Shown: positions 55,601-64,000 of the stretch, piece by piece
Layout of the letters: the number at the start of each line of letters is the position of its first letter
How positions within the stretch are numbered: position 1 is the first letter of the stretch
DNA from: Coniochaeta sp. PMI_546
Lineage: Eukaryota > Ascomycota > Sordariomycetes > Coniochaetales > Coniochaetaceae
Assembly: GCA_021432605.1 (NCBI GenBank)
Contig: MU271149.1
Location: 310,001 to 374,000 of the forward strand
Reading direction: 5' to 3'
Length of the DNA: 64,000 nt
Program-made: the position numbers and the translations under genes
The notes under the pieces: model-generated
Seen by the model: the letters and a program-made list of their open reading frames with translations, nothing else
Told to the model about the DNA's origin: nothing
Database searches by the model: none

Positions 55601-56237
55601 TAAATAGTTCCTCGAGGGTCGCTGCCAGCGATAACTAATGCCTGAGGGGTCCCCGGTGCCGGGTTCTTGACTAGCTGACTGACGAAGGACTCCCACTTGC
55701 CCTTGACGCCCGACACATCAATGGCATTTGATGCGATCAGGTTGTCAATAATACTTGAATGGCCAATCGTGCCGGCGATTACGACAACGTTTGATGGTGA
55801 CGCATCCGCGTAGGTCGGGCCGGCGAAGTTTGACGTTCCTGTTGTTGAGTACTATAACATTGTTAGCCCTAAGCACCCCTTTCGGCATCTACATGACTAT
55901 CTGACGATTAACTGCTTACCAGCGTATTATTCATGTTGTTGACAGGATTATAAACATAGGAAGCGGGTGCGGAGGCGTTGATGCCATTGCTCAAGGTATA
56001 GTTGGTACCGGTGACACGGCCAAAGTCCAGAGCAAGATCGCCCGCTGCGCGTATGACGCCCCAGTAGTCATTGCTCGAAACGAGAATCTGGCCTGCCGAG
56101 ATAGAGCCACCTGCGATCTGGAAGGTTCCCGTTGAGTTGGTGAATGCAACGATGGGTTGCTGGCCCAAGCCGCTGACGATGGACCCAGCAGTCGTGAGGG
56201 CTAGCAGGGCCGCGGCCTTGATCTGGAAGGACAGCAT
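52667..56237 (-). CDS. Secreted GH115 xylan alpha-glucuronidase with GPI-like tail
   Basis: Predicted extracellular enzyme removing (4-O-methyl)glucuronic acid side chains from glucuronoxylan. Exons 56237-55920, 55851-55418 and 55328-52667 give 1137 residues, near the usual GH115 size. Signal peptide at about 1-23. GH115 landmarks: the early GGxISAGQI strand, IYDVSEQIGVSPWYFWADVPV, KYRGFFLNDEQPALTNW spanning the second junction, and LRLRANYLWPAIWGTMF. These are followed by the EIVIGSSHTEPLMR, LLWADDNWGNVRRVP and IWIVNVGDLKPLE catalytic-barrel segments, and a C-terminal beta-rich domain. Introns of 68 and 89 nt are GT-AG; the second acceptor was fixed by phase. The extreme C-terminus reads SGSAG, a short spacer, then an uninterrupted hydrophobic stretch, which is the pattern of a GPI-anchor signal and is unusual for this family. 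Confidence 0.93.
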
Positions 56238-57946
56238 CTTGGAAGTCGATCACAGCTCCAGGACGAGACAGGTACGTGCCTGCCCAGCACTAGCACAAGT
56301 TCTGGAACTGTGCCGTCCTTTTCCTGTTCAATCGCAACCACAACAACTTCGCGGCTGAGACTTCGTGCTTTATGAAGCAAGAGTGCAGAAAGGATCGCTT
56401 CCCAGGAAGCCGGGAGCTACGCAGGGTTGAAGCCGAATATAAATATCCAGGGGCTCGGATATGGGATACCACACGCCGTCACATTGGGATAAATAGAATA
56501 TATGCATCCGCTAGGATGTAACCGATCCACCGGACAGGCTCATATTTGCCTTCCTGGTAAAATACCTGGGTCGGGCATGGGCATGCGAAAACAACATCGT
56601 GGCGATGTCGTATCCAGGCGTGCTAAAAAGCCCCATTTCAAAATGAAACTCAAGGGCAGCACACTAAGTCGAAGACAATGAGCAGAGACATGCATGGGGA
56701 TGGAGCTTCGTATGACGACTCAAGGAGAAGATCACTCCCGGCTTCACGGATAAAGGCACGTCCTCCGCACCCCAAGAGGCCCAATTCTTGGTCCGTCAAT
56801 TCGGATGCAACCCCGCGTGGACAGAGGCCTAGGGTCAGTGGGAAGATTGCCCGCCGTTCCTGGAGGTTGGAGCTGCGGTAGACTGTTGGTGGCCCTCGAG
56901 GGCGATCTTTCCCCGCAATGCCTGACCACACCGTTGCGCAAAAGTTGGGGAAGGCAGTTGAGTGTATATACAGAGTGTGTACCTTAGACACTTCCACCCA
57001 AAACGTACATCGCACAGCAGGATCAGTCACTCACTTACTTCCGTTACTACAATCTCAGCTGTGCGCATATCTTGGGTTTGATACGCTTCGTTGGGCGATG
57101 GCTGAGCAATATGGAGGCTTTGACTTGGCAACGGCAAGAAATTTGGAAGATCTCATCCTGGAACTGTTGGCGTTTGTCTCATTTGGGGTTGACGGAAGGT
57201 GCCTTCTTCCACAAATCGGAAGTGGAAAGCCCATCAACACCAGCGGTACCTAAGGTACCTTGCATCGTGGTACAAAAAAAAAGGATGAGAACGCGGAGTG
57301 CGGGGGAGGAGTGTCAACACTGAGTGGGTCCCACATTTAGCCGCAAGACGTTGACCCCAGTCTCCCGCCAAGCAAACCCAACTTCAACCTCCACAGAACA
57401 ACAAGTGACACAGAGTCAACCCAGGTTGACGTGATGCCACGAGCTTCCCTTTTTGCGCTGACGCAGTTTCGATTGTCGAATGATAGCCCTGTTACCACTC
57501 TCATTGCTACCCTGCCATGCTCGCTCGTGGGCTTTACCCGGTTCTCCAAATGCACCTCCAGGGCTCCAACGAGAATTTGGTGACATGTCCTACCAACTGT
57601 GTGAACCCAGTCCCTCGGTCGGATGGATTAATGTCGGCATAATTTGTGTGGCAGCGTTTAACGTCGCAGCAAGTTGCGACGCCTCGTGTAATGGCAGTTC
57701 TATCGGCGCATGTCGTAGAAGTCATCAGCTCAGCCAGCTTGGTCCAAGCGTAACCCTCGGTAAACTAGACAGCGTGAGGCGATAGAGCTCAAACTTTGGA
57801 CTTGAGTTGAGCTACTAGACTTCAGTCAATACTCATGACAAAGGTGGTTTGAAGCTGTTCAAATCGTCCAGATCACTTGCAATCTCCCAATAGAGACTAG
57901 CACCGAGTCGTCGCCATTGGCTGTCTTGCAACTTCCAAGTCCTTCC
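56238..57946. other. Intergenic gap, GH115 promoter to esterase
   Basis: 1.7 kb. A GGTACCTAAGGTACC element at 57245-57259 is the most symmetrical copy of the recurring short motif. A tract of nine A residues lies at about 57274. Open frames of 60-126 codons overlap without motifs. Nothing else recognised. Confidence 0.4.
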
Positions 57947-58750
57947 TTACATGTGCTTGGTGATGAACTCAACCAAATCGTCCACCCCTTGAGGCTCGTT
58001 GAGCCAGTGCCCTCCCTCTGGATATTCATGGAAATCGACAGTAAGCTGTAGCCGCTCAGCGAGGACATCTCGCATCCGCTTTCCGTTGTCAATCGGGACA
58101 ACCTCATCGTCCAATGCGTGACCGAGGAAAATAGGTGTGGACTTGAGAGATTCTGGTACTGCGGCCGAATCCATGGAGATCCCAGTGGCGAAAATAGCTC
58201 GAAGCTTACGAAGGACTGTCTCTTCACTCTCAGAGACGGGAATGAGATCAACGAGACTCGCACACGGAATCCAGCCACACAGTCCAATAAGGCCTGCAAA
58301 ACCGTGCCCGTCGGCGAAGAAAGTCGCAAGTGCCGTTGCGAAACCCTGACTGATCCCTGCTAGAAAGATATTCTGTCGAGGGACGAGAGTCTCTTCACCT
58401 TGAATAACTTTCAAGACCTGGGTGATGCTCTGCTTCAGTCCAGGCATTTGTAGCTCGTGACGTTCCTCAGGGTTCTCGACAGACCATATGTCGAACCACT
58501 GGGACATGACAGAGTCAAATCGTTCCGATCTCAGCAGTGGTGCTGCCGGAAACACCCACTTTATCGTTGGGAACAGAGCATGCAGTGTTCGTAATTCTTG
58601 TTTCATACTGCACTGGCCGCCAGATGCCTCGCTTTCGAAAAGTTCATCTGCAAATTCCTCGTTTGTGCTGTCTCGTCCGTGAAGAAAGATGATGGTGTGA
58701 GTATGCTTATAGCCGGTTTGTGGCTCGACAACGTAAATACCGGAGGCCAT
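57947..58750 (-). CDS. Acyl-protein thioesterase/carboxylesterase-like alpha/beta hydrolase
   Basis: Serine hydrolase of the phospholipase/carboxylesterase (APT1-like) family, probably cytosolic, cleaving acyl esters or thioesters. Single exon, 267 residues, starting at the true ATG 58750; the frame upstream opens only with GTG. The catalytic triad is complete: Ser134 in GISQG, Asp215 in HALDDEVVP, and His248 in GGHWL. The oxyanion segment IFLHGRDS lies at 21-28 and the family's WFDIWSV at 85-91. It is larger than APT1 by about 40 residues, with an insert between the nucleophile and the Asp. No signal peptide. The substrate is not known; fungal relatives are many and mostly uncharacterised. 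Confidence 0.85.
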   Translation of the reverse strand: MASGIYVVEPQTGYKHTHTIIFLHGRDSTNEEFADELFESEASGGQCSMKQELRTLHALFPTIKWVFPAAPLLRSERFDSVMSQWFDIWSVENPEERHELQMPGLKQSITQVLKVIQGEETLVPRQNIFLAGISQGFATALATFFADGHGFAGLIGLCGWIPCASLVDLIPVSESEETVLRKLRAIFATGISMDSAAVPESLKSTPIFLGHALDDEVVPIDNGKRMRDVLAERLQLTVDFHEYPEGGHWLNEPQGVDDLVEFITKHM

Positions 58751-60778
58751 GATATGAAGGCGGTAAAGCGGCACAAAATATACCTATTCGTGATCTTCTT
58801 TGCAATGACAGTAAGGAGTCGATGCCAATCGGTAACTCTCTCGCGTCTTCAAACAATGTCGGTCAGCGCGGGGAATGAAATTACACGTCCTAGATTAGAC
58901 TAGACCAAATGCAAACAAACGTTGCCAGCCAACCCATTCCACGGCGAAACTTTTTCATGTGAGCCAGTAACCCAAACAATATTCACTTGATACTGAGCTT
59001 GGATATTGAGTATACTCGCAAGATGGGTCGAATTACTATATCGCTAAAGTGCAGGAATCCCTCATTCGATGCTACTGCGTCAGGCAACAGCACAATACAG
59101 ACATAAGCTATCGATATCGGCGGCATCACCATCTTTCGGTCTTTACCCTACAAACGGCAGCTGACCTGGAGCCCCAAGTAATCGTTCCACACTCAATATA
59201 TCTGTGTTTTCCGTAGTTCCCATAAATTTATCTTCGATCAGAATGCCCTTCAGCCATTTTTAGGGCGTGTGGACTACTTTGAGTAAGGTAGATAAGGTAA
59301 CTACAAGTAAAGCAGCTGCGGGCTTCACCAGCGCGATGTGTCCCCCCTGTGATATGTCAGAGCCCTATGGCTACACCTTGTCTAATGCTGAGGGCACGAC
59401 TAAAGTAGATACACTCTGAAGAGGTTCGAAAGCGATATGGGCACCGAGCAAATAATTTAAGACGGTGAATCTAACGAGATCGAGGCTACCTGATCACCGC
59501 AAACCCTGCTAGGACTGGTAAATGTTGGAACACAATAGGACCGGATTCGAAGGCACATAAATAAGCATAGCCTCTGCACACGGATCTTCGTAGGCTATCG
59601 TTTATCCATCGACATCTTCTCTTCCTACTACGCCACCGATATATCTACCTTTCCTGCTCGTTGACATGGACCTGCATGTAACAACCCACACGTTTGTCTT
59701 GTTTGTGTGTCAGCAAAGGACGAAGAGCATCCGACCTTGGTTCCAACCAATAGCTGCGTTATTGTATCTAGCACATTTAGTACAAGCATTCACCTTTGAT
59801 TGTTTTTATTACAGAATCTCGACTGCTCGCTTGGGGTCGCCATATACATTGCGCACTTCCACACAACGTCGGTGAGGCCAGAGCCGAAGTGACTCCAAAG
59901 CTACGTGCCCAGACCCGGAACTATTCACAGACAAAATTGGGAGTCATACTACAATACTATTTCACGATCAGACCGCAAGAAAGCCAGCTTACAAGATGTT
60001 GCAAATATCTATGGCAGCATAATCTCCGGCCGAGGCAGGAAACTATCATCCTCCTCATACTGAGATCAGCGCCGACTGAGAACCAAGTGCCGCCTTGGAT
60101 GGCAAGCGATTTCACGAGTAATCAAATAACCATTCAAACTGAAACCGCACCATGTGCACCCACTACAGGCCACCTCGACTCAAGATCCAGCGTGAAACAG
60201 GCAGACGTGACTTAGCTGGTCACAGTTTGAAGAAGTAAACACAAGCCGCTGCCAACAACACAGGCGGCTGCGTGTGGATTTTCGTCTGCAGTGGAAGGCA
60301 CCTACGGCACCTGCCTTAGCTAGCTGGCACCACTTTCTTCTTCAAAGGCAACTTCCAGGTTGTGCTGTACCATTTGCTTGGTCAGGTCCAAGTTCATGGG
60401 GTTCTTGCAGAACTGAGGAAGGTGCGATTGCCCAGCAGGCTCTCTAATACTGATGCTCATGAAGCGCGCCTGCTGTACATGCCTCAAAGATCAGGTGGGA
60501 GCCTCAGGCTCTTGTGTCTTCCTCCATCCAATCGTCCGTCCATTCATCCTCTCTGTCTCTGTCTCCCGGTTTCGTCACTGATGACCTCCCCATAGCTCGA
60601 GAGAAGAGAACAACCTCGAGGCTGCCTGGCTTTATGTTGGTGTTGAGATTCGATCGCAGCCTTCCGAATCGGAATTTGTGAAACGGTTCTTCTCTGGCTC
60701 TTTCCACATTTGCTTGACCTGTATACCCTGGCTCACACTTGACAACGAGCTCCTGTGCATAACCTTGCTCTCTCTATT
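58751..60778. other. Gene-poor 2-kb gap
   Basis: Upstream of both flanking genes. An AGTAAGGTAGATAAGGTAA element lies at 59282-59300. A TATA-like ATAAATAAG near 59559 is followed by a CT-rich stretch and an ATG at 59666 opening a 69-codon frame with a hydrophobic centre. It resembles a promoter and start, but no protein was recognised. The rest shows nothing. Confidence 0.35.
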
Positions 60779-62897
60779 ATGGCATTGGAGAACGACGCAG
60801 ATAGATCATGGTACGTTGATCCTTGGAGACGCATCTGCTGTTTCATCGCTGAGTCGTTGGGTCGTTGACATGGTAAATACTGATAGGATACTCGGCATCG
60901 ACATCGGTAGCTCCAGCTCCAGAGCTGGCCTGATGTGTCCAAAGACGAAGGAGTTCTACCATCTGGACTCCAAAACGAAAGATCACACGAATTGCCGATA
61001 TCAAGTAGGCGAGTTCTCATCAACTTGCTATCCATTCGACGATAAGGGGCCGCAATACCTTCCAGGATCTGCAGACCACTCACGAATGTCTATCTCTGCC
61101 AAGTTCATACCTTACGCTTTGACGAACAATTCGGATGCCCAGCTCCGGCAATACATCCAGGAATACCCCCCAGCTGAATCACTTCTCAGGAGAAGCAGAG
61201 ACCCATTGTTCCGTGCTCGCCTCCGGGCCGGGCTTCTGGGCTTGCTGAAGACTATTCAAGACTGCGTCAAGTATTGGAGCGACGTGAAGCACGTGAAAAT
61301 CCAGTCCATTGCAATGACACTCACGGCTCAGTGGACTTTGGACTTTGAGGAGCTTTACCGCGGTCTAGTCATGGAGGTCTTCAACTTCTCCGGAAATCAA
61401 GTCTTCTTCTATACCGAGGTCGAGGGCTTAGCCCACACACTGATAACTCACCACGCCCAAGAGCTTGGCCTCACAGAAGATTCTCCAGAGATGTTTAGTC
61501 TGTTCATGGACTTTGGAGGACACCATACGGTGGGTATTTTCTTGATATTGGTCGAATACGCTGTCTAACTTCTGCACGGATAGAACATCTGTGCATATAA
61601 CATTCGACTAAATCAGGAGAGTAGAGCCAGATTCTTTCGTCTCGGCAAACCAACGGGTAAGAAGTATTCTCAGTCCAATCAGATTTTGGGGTTTGACTGA
61701 CCAGCTAGGGGCTGGTGGCGGGAGTGAGTCGTGGGAGTACAAAATTGGGGAACTCTGCTTCGCCGAGTATAATCAGCACTCCGGGATGCCACTGTCTCCG
61801 CAATCGAAGAGAGATGTGTTGGACGAGCTCAATGTTCAGAAGCGCAAGCTTGGCCCTAACGCCCAGTGGGAGGGTAAAGACTTCATCTTTGAGCTGCAAC
61901 AACCTGATTGGAAGGTCAGGGTAACTGCCGGCCAGATCCACAGACTCTGCTGGGAAGCTCTTAGTCAACCCCTTCTTGTCGCCGAGACACAGATTCAGCA
62001 GTTCTCCGGGCTGAAAGGTCGAGGAGTACCGCTCAAGGTAGTCGTGTCAGGCGGAACGGCTAAGCATCCGTTTGTGCAGAAACAGCTTGAATCCATCTGT
62101 GCAAGATTTGGGCTCTCTGCACCTGTCTACTCCCACGGCCTGATTGGGCAGTTAGAGTAAGTGTTCCATGTCATCCTTTCCCGCACGTATTGAACCTAAA
62201 ACGTTGCAGAACAATGACCATCGCAAAAGGTGCCACCTTAGCAACCGCTTCAATGATCACGGTTGACGAGTTCATGGCAAGAGGAGCTGCCTTCGGCCTT
62301 CAGATGCGACAACGAGGGCGCCGTAAAGAAGACGCTCTCGGACCTTGGGATGACACTGCACTGTTCCTGCTGGACAATGTAAGACTCATGTTTTGGTTAA
62401 CACTCATATCTACATGCTGATTGAAATTGCGACAATAGAATCATCGGTCCACCGTGGACAACATCGTTCTCCAGGGTAACGAGTATCTCAAGATCATCTG
62501 CGATCCGTTCCGCCACGCCGAAAATTGGCTTGATGCGCTACATTGCTTCCGGTGTTACGATGTTACGAAGGCTTGGAAGCCCTCAAGGGGCAAGTGGACG
62601 TTTGATCTCAACCTATCGAAGCGGGGAGATTTGTCCTTTCTTGTTCTGAAGGCTTCGAAAAAGCCCCCCCGTAACCAGAAAGGGGGACCGCGCGTACATG
62701 TCTGGACTCTGCCGCTTTACTTCGATGGGGGCACGAATTGTGTCTTGGTCGGAGAGCGAGACCGCAGCCTCGTCGAACTTGACATTCCGTTGGAATGGGC
62801 CGAGGATATCGAGGAGGAGGAGGAGAGCCTCGATAGGTACCGGGCAGACTCAACACGAGCTGATACCGCGGGCTATGCCGACAGCAGTACCCGTTGA
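60779..62897 (+). CDS. Hsp70/actin-fold ATPase-like protein
   Basis: Fungal Hsp70-related ATPase without the usual substrate-binding layout. Six exons (60779-60810, 60887-61529, 61584-61656, 61709-62156, 62210-62378 and 62439-62897) give 607 residues. The nucleotide fold shows phosphate-1 loop ILGIDIGSSSSRAG (about 12-25), phosphate-2 SLFMDFGGHHT, and adenosine motif VVVSGGTAKHP. The C-terminal third is beta-rich, ending in an acidic EEEEES run. The first exon is only 32 nt, and its 76-nt intron (GTACGT to TAG) joins MALENDADRSW directly to the ATP-binding strand. An unspliced start at 60870 would also reach it, but gives a poorer leader. Proteins of this type are expanded in filamentous fungi and some sit near incompatibility or NLR genes; none is seen here. 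The function is unknown. Confidence 0.8.
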
Positions 62898-63224
62898 CCA
62901 GTTCCAACATCGGAAGACTTTGGCTTGCAAGGAAAGACGAGAATTACGATTACTGTACAAGTGTAAGGGGGTTCCAATCATGTTCTCGTCGCTAAACTGG
63001 GTGTTGCTGGGCTCAGTCAGATATCTATTTCATTTTGTTGGGGTCTATTGTGGTTAAGGAAGTCCTCGCGCGCGTCTGCTATCATGTACGCTGGCCTTAC
63101 AGAGGGTAATTTCCAGGCGAAGTCGAGAAGCAGAAAGTCACAAGACAGACAATGTAGAAGAGCCGTGGAAAGAAATGGAGCCGAAATTCTGCATCTCATA
63201 ACCTTGTCATGGTCTCCCAGTTCT
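62898..63224. other. Convergent 3' flanks
   Basis: 327 bp between the Hsp70-like stop and the DUF3445 stop on the other strand. No feature recognised. Confidence 0.5.
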
Positions 63225-64000
63225 TCAGATCCCTTGTCTGGCACGCCAGAAGTCTTCCCATCCGGGAAAGAAAGGGCTTTCGTCGAGTGTAGATACTTCC
63301 CAGTCTGCCGGGACGATACCAGCTTCCGTCTGCTCCTTGGCCCACATCGCCAAAGCATCCATAGCGACCTTTCTCACATGTTCTACGCACTTGTACGTGA
63401 TCAAGTTCTGCTTCCCTTCCTGCAATACCTTCAACAACAGCGCCGGAATGTACGGCTCTTCTCGCAGGTCCGTGAACGGACTGAACACGGCCTTGAAGTT
63501 GAACACGATGGCGCCGCTGATGGGCAACCTGCGCAGCGTCTGCCAGTCGCACCGCAGCCGCAAGTCCTCGACCTTCAGCTCCTCTGGATTGGCAGCGAAT
63601 GCGCTCCTCGTCCAGTCAGGGACGACCTCCGGGCTGGAGAAGAGGGGCGCGTGGTCCTCCAGGCTCCACGAGCAGCGCTGGATGGGCTGCTCGACGGGCA
63701 TCTTGGCGAAGAAGCGGTCCATGCTGAAGGCCATCTTCTCCTTGAAGTCGGGCACGTGGGTGTGGATCTGGGTCAGCGGCTCGTTGCGGTGCTGGCCGAT
63801 GTCCCAGCCCACCGAGGAGCAGACCATGGCGGCCCGGAGGTAGTAGAGGCCGTCGTTCTCGTTCCGGAGCATCAGAGCGTAGTCTTCTGGGATGTTGTCG
63901 AAGATAACTTTGAGTGGCGGCGTGGTGAGAAGGTCAGAGGTGGTGTTGAGAAGGCGGTTGACGAGGATGGTGTTGTCCCTTTCCAGGCTGAAGTACTGCG
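63225..64000 (-). CDS. DUF3445 protein, haem-dependent oxidative N-demethylase-like (5' end beyond window)
   Basis: Runs open from the right edge to the stop at 63225, giving about 258 C-terminal residues; the start lies outside the window. The DUF3445/HRQ family is recognised by YALMLRNENDGLYYLRAAMVCSSVGWDIGQHRNEPL, then IHTHVPDFKEKMAFSMDRFFAKMPVEQPIQRCSWSLEDHAPLF. RCDWQTLRRLPISGAIVFNFKAVFSPFTDL follows later, close to the family's HRQTLRRLP motif, with Cys-Asp in place of the expected His before the Trp. Characterised members use haem and a PAS fold to demethylate secondary amines such as dimethylamine. The altered motif (WQTL instead of RQTL) may be ordinary variation in fungal paralogues. 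No intron is needed in the visible part. The coding signal is strong and the family call is good; the substrate is unknown. Confidence 0.82.
   Translation of the reverse strand, partial: QYFSLERDNTILVNRLLNTTSDLLTTPPLKVIFDNIPEDYALMLRNENDGLYYLRAAMVCSSVGWDIGQHRNEPLTQIHTHVPDFKEKMAFSMDRFFAKMPVEQPIQRCSWSLEDHAPLFSSPEVVPDWTRSAFAANPEELKVEDLRLRCDWQTLRRLPISGAIVFNFKAVFSPFTDLREEPYIPALLLKVLQEGKQNLITYKCVEHVRKVAMDALAMWAKEQTEAGIVPADWEVSTLDESPFFPGWEDFWRARQGI

Noticed and set aside
59666-59875. 69-codon frame after a TATA-like and CT-rich leader
   Set aside because: Promoter-like layout but no recognisable product, no splice continuation and no second line of support.

Overview
This window is nuclear DNA of a filamentous ascomycete (Pezizomycotina, most likely a Sordariomycete). 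The evidence is the gene set, the short GT-AG introns (about 50-80 nt) with CTRAC-type branch sites, and the compact, evenly spaced genes on both strands. Genus cannot be decided by eye. I see no rRNA, confident tRNA, CRISPR, intact transposon or viral sequence. Exons were built by hand from reading frame and splice signals; names rest on recognised motifs, not on a search.

Left part (1-13.3 kb): spliceosomal SmE; a zinc alcohol dehydrogenase; a SET-domain protein; a secreted TNT-type NAD glycohydrolase; an Fe(II)/2-oxoglutarate dioxygenase divergent from an NCS1 nucleobase permease; and a DJ-1/PfpI protein. The shared dioxygenase/permease promoter carries one exact TCGG-N6-CCGA site plus seven GATA sites. 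This is the best candidate here for an uncharacterised co-regulated unit.

Middle (13.3-30.5 kb): the SEA/GATOR2 subunit Rtc1 (WDR24-like) diverges from the splicing factor Cactin. A forkhead transcription factor follows, flanked by long gene-poor stretches, one of 2.1 kb before it and one of 6.8 kb after it.

Right part (30.5-64 kb): a secreted GH28 polygalacturonase with a GC-AG intron between its catalytic aspartate codons. A run of genome-maintenance genes comes next: XLF/Nej1, Slx4, (ribosomal protein eS21), and a CPD photolyase with mitochondrial and nuclear-type starts. After these lie a small unrecognised spliced gene beside a 21-bp tandem repeat, a CorA-like membrane protein whose 5' half is broken, kinesin-8, an unrecognised conserved-looking protein, and a GH115 alpha-glucuronidase with a GPI-like tail. 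The window closes with a serine esterase, an Hsp70/actin-fold ATPase, and a partial DUF3445 haem-dependent N-demethylase running off the end.

The two plant-polysaccharide hydrolases, GH28 and GH115, suit a plant-associated or saprotrophic life. Most other genes are housekeeping and show no operon-like logic; the dioxygenase/permease pair is the exception.
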